DNA of 64,000 bases. Source: Veillonella caviae (GTDB taxonomy: Bacteria; Bacillota; Negativicutes; Veillonellales; Veillonellaceae). Positions 27,179 through 33,615 of this stretch are shown here, in pieces. The stretch covers positions 43,365 through 107,364 of the forward strand of contig NZ_RQUY01000005.1 in the NCBI RefSeq assembly GCF_003992125.1. Direction: 5' to 3'. The notes under the pieces were generated by a model that was not told the DNA's origin, made no database searches, and saw only the letters and a list, made by a program, of their open reading frames with translations. Positions within the stretch are counted from its first letter, which is position 1. Every line of letters begins with the position of its first letter. The position numbers and the translations under genes were made by a program.

Positions 27179-27200
27179 AAAGTCTCCCTGTGCCTATGAG

Positions 27201-27219
27201 TATATACAAATTGTATATA
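27201..27219 (-). promoter_or_regulatory. Operator-like palindrome upstream of the MFS gene
   Basis: TATATACAA-A-TTGTATATA is an exact odd palindrome 22 bases before the MFS start codon. Position suggests a repressor site; the regulator is not identified, though the Rrf2 gene just upstream is a candidate. Confidence 0.4.
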
Positions 27220-27230
27220 GCAAATCTATA

Positions 27231-27266
27231 AAATATAAGTCGCATACTGCTATGCGACTTATATTT
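27231..27266 (-). terminator. Hairpin terminator downstream of the Rrf2 gene
   Basis: A perfect 16-bp stem (AAATATAAGTCGCATA and complement) closes a CTGC loop just after the Rrf2-family gene and before the MFS gene. Confidence 0.7.
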
Positions 27267-27268
27267 CA

Positions 27269-27691
27269 CTATCCTTCATGTGGAAATGTCTGTTCCATCA
27301 CATCTTGCAAAGATACCCGCTCCATGACGTGACGAAACTCGTCTTGTAAATGTTTCCATAACGGCGCCGTCAAACAATCGTTAAACATAGGACATGGTTC
27401 TACATCGTCTTCTAAACAAGATACAAGAGCAATAGAATCCTCTGCTGCGTATAAAATTTCATATACATTGTATTCTGCAGGGCTCTTTACCAATCGATAC
27501 CCGCCGTATTTACCACGCCCAGATTGTACAAGACCAGCCGACGACAAACGGGATACGATGCCTTCTAAATATTTATCTGAAAATCCTTGACGTGCTGCAA
27601 TTTCACGGATAGGTACATTCTTATCACCGCCGTGCTCTGCAATATCCGCCAGGATGCGCAAGGCATAACGCCCTTTCGTAGAAATTTTCAT
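27269..27691 (-). CDS. Rrf2-family (IscR-like) transcriptional regulator
   Basis: Regulator of 140 residues. The winged helix occupies residues about 1-65 (STKGRYALRILADIAEHGG, then IREIAARQGFSDKYLEGIV and the wing SGRGKYGGYRL). Three cysteines in SCLEDDVEPCPMFNDC (about residues 90-105) are arranged as in Rrf2 members that hold an iron-sulfur cluster, so a redox or Fe-S sensor is likely. No isc/suf genes are nearby, so the regulon is unknown. It is divergent from the purine permease, and both flanking promoters contain AT-rich palindromes. Confidence 0.9.
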   Translation of the reverse strand: MKISTKGRYALRILADIAEHGGDKNVPIREIAARQGFSDKYLEGIVSRLSSAGLVQSGRGKYGGYRLVKSPAEYNVYEILYAAEDSIALVSCLEDDVEPCPMFNDCLTAPLWKHLQDEFRHVMERVSLQDVMEQTFPHEG

Positions 27692-27830
27692 ATGTTAAAC
27701 CCCTATTATATATCTCATATATAGTACTAGTATAACACAAATTCCTACAAAAAATACTGGAAAATATGGTACTATATACTATACAAAGACTATTTTCGTT
27801 CTTTTTTAATTTCATAAGGAGGATTATCTA

Positions 27831-29198
27831 ATGTTAGATAAACTATTTACGCTCCGAGAACGTAATACGACGGTAAAAACAGAAATATTAGCCGGTATTA
27901 CAACATTTATCACGATGGCGTATATTTTATTCTTAGCACCTAATATCCTAAGTCTCGCAGGCATGGATAAAGATGCTGTTCTCATTGCTACCGCTTTAGG
28001 TGGTGGTCTTGTAACAATTGCAATGGGGCTCTTTGTTAACTATCCCATTGCATTAGCTCCTGGTGTAGGTCTCTTAGCCTTCTATTCCTTTACTGTCGTT
28101 ATGGGCATGGGCATTTCATGGCAAACGGCGCTCGGTGCGGTATTTATTTCTGGTCTTGTGTTCCTCGTACTCACCTTAACATCTATCCGTCAAATGATTG
28201 TAGAAGGCATACCAGCATCTATGAAAGTAGCTATAACTGTAGGTATTGGTTTATTCATTGCCATCATTGGTCTTAAATTATCTGGTCTTATGGCTATTTC
28301 CATTAGCTTGTCCCCTAACTCTTTAGGGCAAGTAGTACAAACCCATGGCAACATGGTGCCACCAGCATCTGAAACATTGTTGACTCTCGGCAACTTACAA
28401 GACGGTAATACATTACTCGCCTTATTCAGCCTGATGTTTACGTCACTCTTAATGGCTCGTAACGTTCAAGGCTCTCTATTAATTGGCGTTCTCGTAACAA
28501 CTATCATATCCTATGCTACAGGATTATCTACATTACCAGAACATTTCCAAATCTTTGCTATTCCTGATTTTTCTAAAGCAGCATTCTTTGAACTAGACAT
28601 TCCTGGTGCTTTGCATATGGGGCTCATTACAATCATTTTCTCCTTTACTTTCGTAGAATTATTTGACTCGATGGGCACACTTATTGGGACTGCTACAAAA
28701 GCCAAAATAGCTGATCCAAAAACTGGTTCTTTCCCAGGACTTGGCAAAGCAATGACAGTAGATGCTATTGGCGTGAGTGCTGGGGCCCTTCTTGGTACAT
28801 CTACGATTACTGCTTTCGTTGAAAGCGCCTCCGGTGTCGGCGCTGGTGGCCGTACAGGATTAACGGCGGTAACAACAGGTGTATTATTCCTCATCTGCCT
28901 ATTTGTATCTCCATTAGTATTATTAGTACCTAATGCAGCTACATCTCCTATCCTTATCTTAGTAGGTGCATTGATGCTAGGTGCTATCAAAGACATCGAC
29001 TTCGATGACTGGACAGAAGGTTTCCCTGCATTCCTCGTTATCGCATTGATGCCATTCACTTATAGCATTGCTAATGGTATCTCTGCTGGACTTGTAGCAT
29101 ATCCGCTACTCAAAATCGTAGCAGGTCGTGCAAAAGAAATTAATTGGATTATGTATGTATTAGCTATTCTTGTGCTTATACGCTACATTTTCTTCTAA
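27831..29198 (+). CDS. NCS2-family purine permease (AzgA/PbuG-like)
   Basis: Inner-membrane purine:H+ symporter of 455 residues with about 12-14 hydrophobic helices. The AzgA/PbuG branch is indicated by the opening FTLRERNTTVKTEILAGITTFITMAYI (in part, FLAPNIL follows) and by TSTITAFVESASGVGAGGRTGL, the family signature near residue 325. Members import guanine, hypoxanthine or adenine. No purine riboswitch was recognised upstream. AAGGAGG lies before the ATG. A hairpin terminator follows, so it is likely monocistronic. Confidence 0.9.
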   Translation: MLDKLFTLRERNTTVKTEILAGITTFITMAYILFLAPNILSLAGMDKDAVLIATALGGGLVTIAMGLFVNYPIALAPGVGLLAFYSFTVVMGMGISWQTALGAVFISGLVFLVLTLTSIRQMIVEGIPASMKVAITVGIGLFIAIIGLKLSGLMAISISLSPNSLGQVVQTHGNMVPPASETLLTLGNLQDGNTLLALFSLMFTSLLMARNVQGSLLIGVLVTTIISYATGLSTLPEHFQIFAIPDFSKAAFFELDIPGALHMGLITIIFSFTFVELFDSMGTLIGTATKAKIADPKTGSFPGLGKAMTVDAIGVSAGALLGTSTITAFVESASGVGAGGRTGLTAVTTGVLFLICLFVSPLVLLVPNAATSPILILVGALMLGAIKDIDFDDWTEGFPAFLVIALMPFTYSIANGISAGLVAYPLLKIVAGRAKEINWIMYVLAILVLIRYIFF

Positions 29199-29556
29199 CA
29201 TAACACAATGCAAACTCAAAAGGACGTCCCACAATAGGGGCGTCCTTTTAATGTAGCTATAACTCTTACTATTAGAACTACTAATAATCATATTTTCATA
29301 CTCTATATCGCACTTATTTGTCTACTCCAAAAATACATTTGACATTTACCAATAGATACTATAGAATATAACATATTATTAGCCTAGTACAGTATTGAAA
29401 GCTATGGTTTACCCATAGCTTTTTGTTTTTATCTTTCTATACACAACTAACATATGTTGTGTATAGAAAGATAAAAACACAGCCTCCTGTGTGATACCAC
29501 GTCACTGAATGGAGCCGTACCGAACGGCAGTATAGTTGTAGAAAAGAGGTCTTACT
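29199..29556 (+). promoter_or_regulatory. Long leader region of the amino-acid permease gene
   Basis: After the upstream terminator this 358-bp gap has a good promoter, TTGACA (29339-29344), 17 bases, TAGAAT (29362-29367). A terminator-like hairpin follows at 29398-29422 (AAAGCTATGG/CCATAGCTTT then TTTTTGTTTTT), only about 25 bases into the transcript. Immediately after comes a 23-bp perfect inverted repeat (arms 29425-29447 and 29456-29478). No leader peptide or known riboswitch was recognised. This looks like a conditional terminator ahead of the permease. Confidence 0.5.
29218..29249 (+). terminator. Terminator after the purine permease
   Basis: AAAAGGACGTCCC pairs with GGGGCGTCCTTTT around ACAATA, with one G-T wobble. 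The right arm ends in TTTT. Confidence 0.8.
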
Positions 29557-30999
29557 ATGTCTGACAATCATCAGTTAAAACGGGGCCTCAAGAATCGACA
29601 TGTTCAATTGCTCGCTATCGGTGGCGCCATTGGGACTGGTTTATTCTTGGGCTCTGGTCGTGCTATTCACTTAGCAGGGCCATCCATTCTCTTCGCCTAT
29701 TTAATTACAGGTATTATTTGCTTCTTTATTATGAGAGCATTAGGAGAATTATTATTATCTAACTTGAACCATCACTCCTTTATAGATTTCGTAGAAGAAT
29801 ACCTCGGCGATCGAGCAGCGTTTATCACCGGTTGGACATACTGGTTCTGTTGGCTGTCACTAGCTATGGCTGATTTAACGGCAGTTGGCCTATATATGCA
29901 ATATTGGATACCATGGCTCCCCCAATGGATACCGGCCTTACTAGTCCTCGTCGCCTTACTGCTTATGAATTTAACAGCGGTTAAACATTTCGGCGAAATG
30001 GAATTCTGGTTCGCCATGATTAAGGTTGTTGCTATTGTATCCCTCATCGTTATCGGCATCATTATGATTCTTTCTGGTTTTACAACTGATGCGGGGGCGG
30101 CAGCATTTACGAATCTATGGAATTATGGCGGCTGGTTCCCGAACGGAACGATGGGCTTTATACTATCATTCCAAATGGTCGTATTTGCTTTCACAGGAAT
30201 CGAGCTAGTAGGTCTCACAGCAGGTGAAACAGAAAACCCAGAAAAAGTAATCCCAATGGCTATCAACAATATTCCATTGCGCATTATTTTATTCTATATC
30301 GGTTCCCTCGCTATTATCATGAGCATTTACCCATGGACAGCCGTTAATCCTGCAGCAAGCCCATTTGTAGCGGTATTCACCGCCGTTGGCATTACAGCCG
30401 CAGCAGGTATTGTTAATTTCGTTGTTCTCACCTCTGCCGCATCGGCAACGAATTCCGGTATTTTCAGTACAGGCCGTATGATTTACGCCTTGGCAAAACG
30501 CGGTCATGCACCGCAATCTATGCGCCGTTTAACACATAGCAGTGTACCATACCAAGCAACGATTTTCTCCGCTGCCGTATTGCTCATTACTGTCGTTCTA
30601 AACTACGTAATGCCAGAAGCAGTATTCGTAATGATTACATCTATATCTACATTCTGCTTTATTTTTATTTGGGCTATGATGGTTATTTGCCATATGAAAT
30701 ACCGTAAACATAATCCGGAACTAGCAGCACAATCAAAATTCAAAATGCCGCTTTATCCGGTGATGAATTATCTTATCTTGGCGTTCTTCGTATTCATCCT
30801 CGTTATCCTTGCATTAAACGAAGATACACGTATCGCCCTATTGTTCACACCAATTTGGTTCATTATTCTATGGGCCTTCTACTCCATGCTTAACACCGAT
30901 GATACTGACGCCTTAGGAGAAGAACTCATCGATATGGCAGGTGTGAAAGAACACTATAATAAAACTAAAAAAGAAGCCCACGATGATTATGTAATTTAA
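29557..30999 (+). CDS. cycA: Amino acid permease, CycA-like (D-serine/D-alanine/glycine type)
   Basis: APC-superfamily H+ symporter of 480 residues with 12 predicted helices. The sequence follows E. coli CycA closely as I remember it: NRHVQLLAIGGAIGTGLFLG, MRALGELLLSNL, FITGWTYWFCW, FGEMEFWFAMIKVVAIVSLI, FAFTGIELVGLTAGET, NFVVLTSAASATNSGIFSTGR and a C-terminal NEDTRIALLFTPIWFI. CycA imports D-alanine, D-serine and glycine; the fine specificity here is inferred from resemblance. AAAGAGG precedes the ATG. The long leader with a possible conditional terminator suggests regulated expression. Confidence 0.85.
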   Translation: MSDNHQLKRGLKNRHVQLLAIGGAIGTGLFLGSGRAIHLAGPSILFAYLITGIICFFIMRALGELLLSNLNHHSFIDFVEEYLGDRAAFITGWTYWFCWLSLAMADLTAVGLYMQYWIPWLPQWIPALLVLVALLLMNLTAVKHFGEMEFWFAMIKVVAIVSLIVIGIIMILSGFTTDAGAAAFTNLWNYGGWFPNGTMGFILSFQMVVFAFTGIELVGLTAGETENPEKVIPMAINNIPLRIILFYIGSLAIIMSIYPWTAVNPAASPFVAVFTAVGITAAAGIVNFVVLTSAASATNSGIFSTGRMIYALAKRGHAPQSMRRLTHSSVPYQATIFSAAVLLITVVLNYVMPEAVFVMITSISTFCFIFIWAMMVICHMKYRKHNPELAAQSKFKMPLYPVMNYLILAFFVFILVILALNEDTRIALLFTPIWFIILWAFYSMLNTDDTDALGEELIDMAGVKEHYNKTKKEAHDDYVI

Positions 31000-31013
31000 T
31001 CACTTAGGTATAC

Positions 31014-31048
31014 TGAAAGCCGCCCCGTGTTGGGGCGGCTTTTTTATA
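31014..31048 (+). terminator. Terminator after the CycA-like permease
   Basis: AAAGCCGCCCC pairs with GGGGCGGCTTT around GTGTT, followed by a run of T. A textbook intrinsic terminator. Confidence 0.9.
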
Positions 31049-31124
31049 TACTTATTTTAAATTAAGAGGAAACATATTCTTATTGAGATGCTTCCCATCC
31101 GTATAGGAGTAAGAGCGATTAACT

Positions 31125-32249
31125 CTAGTTGCTAAAATCCGTATCCACGATGGCAAACTGTGCATAGTCTGGATATCGTATTTTCATTTCTGCTTTAATT
31201 TTCTCTAATGTGCCGTATGGGTCTTCTTCATCAAAGTCAAAAATAATATCATAGTAAATTATTTTTTTATCTAATCGAACGTAGAAAGCATGAATTTGAA
31301 CTACATGAGTATATAAACTAATAACTTGATCTAAGGCTTGACGAATAGCAGATACTTCTAAATTAGGGTCATTCTCTGCATATACACCAACAGTCATAGC
31401 AATGCCGAATTTTTTATACATATGCACGGCAATACCTTTTGTAAGCGGATGGATTTCACCTATTGTCAAGTTTTCTGGCAAAGAAATATGAACAGCACCA
31501 ATAGTTTCGCCAGATCCATAGCTATTTAATACTAAATCGTAAACGCCACCCACTTGTGGATGTTGAGCAATGGTTTCCTTGATTTCACGAACAAGATTAT
31601 CGTCAGCACGAATCCCTATGAGATGATTGTACATTTCACGAAGAATATCAAAGGCAGCTTTCAAAATAAATAGAGCAATAATAGCCCCTACATAACCTTG
31701 GATATCGAAATCAAAAAAATACACAAGCCCTGCAGAAATCAACGTAGCAAAAGTAATAACTGCATCAAATAATGCGTCTATACCAGATGCAACGAGGGCG
31801 TCGGACTTATATTTTTCACCTTGTGCTTTTACATAGCACCCCATCACAACTTTCACAACAATGGCCACAGTAATGATGATAAGCCCCGGAATATCAAACA
31901 CAGATGGCTCAGGATGAATAATTTTCTCCACTGATTCCTTCAAGGACATAATGCCGGCACCAAGTATGATAAAAGCAATAGCCATAGTTGTCATATATTC
32001 AATGCGACCATGCCCAAAAGGATGCTCCTTATCAGCACTTTTAGACGCTAGTTTTGTACCTATAATAGTCAAAACAGAAGATAACACATCGGTTAAATTA
32101 TTCACTGCATCAAGAATAATTGCAATAGAATTAGATGCCAATCCTACAAACATTTTAAAAGCTACTAGCAGCACATTACCAATAATTCCTTTAATACTGG
32201 TCATAGTAATACCGCGATTACGCTCTGCACTATGCTCTTCTAAAATCAT
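31125..32249 (-). CDS. Cation diffusion facilitator (CDF) metal transporter
   Basis: Divalent metal/H+ antiporter of 374 residues. Helices I-VI fill the first 210 residues; the metal site residues are in DAVNNLTD (helix II) and DALFDAV (helix V), with HPFGHGRIEY between helices II and III, which marks the Mn/Fe-type or mixed CDF subfamilies. The cytoplasmic C-terminal domain is long (about 165 residues) and contains two ferredoxin-like stretches (HPQVGGVYDLVLN and VVQIHAFYVRLDKK), longer than in small CDF proteins. Metal is not decided by sequence. AAGAGGTG precedes the ATG at 32249. An AT-rich inverted repeat at 32309-32337 lies in its promoter region. Confidence 0.88.
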   Translation of the reverse strand: MILEEHSAERNRGITMTSIKGIIGNVLLVAFKMFVGLASNSIAIILDAVNNLTDVLSSVLTIIGTKLASKSADKEHPFGHGRIEYMTTMAIAFIILGAGIMSLKESVEKIIHPEPSVFDIPGLIIITVAIVVKVVMGCYVKAQGEKYKSDALVASGIDALFDAVITFATLISAGLVYFFDFDIQGYVGAIIALFILKAAFDILREMYNHLIGIRADDNLVREIKETIAQHPQVGGVYDLVLNSYGSGETIGAVHISLPENLTIGEIHPLTKGIAVHMYKKFGIAMTVGVYAENDPNLEVSAIRQALDQVISLYTHVVQIHAFYVRLDKKIIYYDIIFDFDEEDPYGTLEKIKAEMKIRYPDYAQFAIVDTDFSN

Positions 32250-32308
32250 ATAACACCTCTTATATAGTTTTACACCAATATAAATCTATTTTATATTATA
32301 GCTTATCA

Positions 32309-32337
32309 ATTATCATTTGTCATTGTTAAATGATAAT
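32309..32337 (-). promoter_or_regulatory. AT-rich inverted repeat upstream of the CDF gene
   Basis: ATTATCATTT and AAATGATAAT are exact complements separated by nine bases, 60 bases ahead of the metal transporter. The GATAAT content recalls Fur-type sites without matching the classic 19-mer. Confidence 0.35.
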
Positions 32338-32413
32338 GAATTGAATACATAAACTATAGACGGAGCTAAATATGCTAATCTTACTTAATACTTGCAAATG
32401 GTGCATACATCTA

Positions 32414-33526
32414 TTAAACCCGCACCTCTATACGTTGACCTGTACGTATATGATTAAAAATAACCCGCACAGCCCGTAATTTAAATGGTTTCCCTGTAGG
32501 TTGCGCACCATATAAGGTATCCCCTACGAGAGGATGTCCACAGTGACTGAAAGCAACGCGAATCTGATGGGTCTTACCAGTCCATAATCGAATATCCACT
32601 GCCGTCGTTCCACTATTTACCGGTATATTCCTGTGGTTATCTTCGCAGTTATACACAGAATTATCCCCAGCAGCCGATATATTGCCCACATTAGGCTCTA
32701 TATTACCCACAGAGTTATCCACATTATCCACAATTACACCATAGTTACTCACAGATTTATCCACAACTCCTGGTAAATGTCTGCTTATATCTACAGATGC
32801 GGTATCCAGCATCTCATTTTTAATAATTGCATGAGAATCATGATTAGGCACTACCACCTTATAATCTGTGCGGGTCATAACGCCATTACTATGTACCTCA
32901 TAATGAATACCATCAGCAGATTTACGCATAGGAAACTCTAGGGACCCTTGCGGCTCTACTAACACACCTTCCACCGTAGCTCTATACCATTTTTCAAAGA
33001 TATCATTATCCATTTGTTGCTGGTATAAACTTTGGGCTAAACCGCTTTTAGCAATGACGATACAGCCTGTCGTATCTCTATCTAGGCGATTTAAAAAACG
33101 AATTTTTCTTTTAATACCACGGTCTTTAAAATACTGTGCCACACCATTTGCCAAGGATATTTGATTCTGCGAGTTCACCGTTAAACCTGCTGGTTTATCC
33201 ACAATGAGTAAGTCCTCATCTTCATAAAGAACCACCAAATCCATAGGCGCTGGAGAATAGTCGATTTTTTCCTTCGCCATTGCAATCCACACCTCATCAC
33301 CGACGGTTACGACCGTATGAGGGTTCGCCTTATGATCATTAACATAAATAAGTTTTTCTTCAAAAAGCTTTGCCATCGCTTTCCGTGGATACATAGTATC
33401 TAATAAAGAACCTAATGTAACCATCGTAGCATCTGAAGCCCCAACATTTACAGATTTGACCTGCTTGATATGTTCATCCGTAATAGTCCACAGTATATCA
33501 TCAGGTCGATATGTTTTACGCGCCAT
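32414..33526 (-). CDS. RluA-family 23S rRNA pseudouridine synthase with repeat-bearing insertion
   Basis: Pseudouridine synthase of 370 residues. The N-terminal part resembles an S4-type segment (LFEEKLIYVNDHKANPHTVV), then YEDEDLLIVDKPAGL, and RFLNRLDRDTTGC with the catalytic Asp (about residues 140-155), and LWTGKTHQIRVAFSHCGHPLVGDTLYG near the C-terminus. Between DYKVVVPNHDSH and DIRLWTGKTH an extra 70-75 residues are inserted, low in complexity and rich in VDN/VGN/VSN units (residues about 254-293). The DNA behind this insert is an array of DnaA-box-like nonamers (32649-32765). The rRNA target is uncertain. GAAAGGAG precedes the start. Confidence 0.88.
   Translation of the reverse strand: MARKTYRPDDILWTITDEHIKQVKSVNVGASDATMVTLGSLLDTMYPRKAMAKLFEEKLIYVNDHKANPHTVVTVGDEVWIAMAKEKIDYSPAPMDLVVLYEDEDLLIVDKPAGLTVNSQNQISLANGVAQYFKDRGIKRKIRFLNRLDRDTTGCIVIAKSGLAQSLYQQQMDNDIFEKWYRATVEGVLVEPQGSLEFPMRKSADGIHYEVHSNGVMTRTDYKVVVPNHDSHAIIKNEMLDTASVDISRHLPGVVDKSVSNYGVIVDNVDNSVGNIEPNVGNISAAGDNSVYNCEDNHRNIPVNSGTTAVDIRLWTGKTHQIRVAFSHCGHPLVGDTLYGAQPTGKPFKLRAVRVIFNHIRTGQRIEVRV
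32649..32765 (+). repeat. Array of eight DnaA-box-like 9-mers inside the rluA-family gene
   Basis: All eight lie on the plus strand: TTATACACA (32649), TTATCCCCA (32661), TTGCCCACA (32682), TTACCCACA (32703), TTATCCACA (32715), TTATCCACA (32724, directly abutting), TTACTCACA (32745) and TTATCCACA (32757). Three are exact strong boxes and a fourth also fits TTATNCACA. Starts are 12, 21, 21, 12, 9, 21 and 12 bases apart, multiples of three as coding requires. The encoded amino acids are not a known domain. A DnaA-titration or control site is the leading interpretation. Confidence 0.7.
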
Positions 33527-33615
33527 TAACGTCTCCTTTCTACTAATCGAGTAGCTCTTTGTATATAAGAAAGGTTAGTATTCAATTCTTAACTCCAAAA
33601 ACTAATATGTAATAC

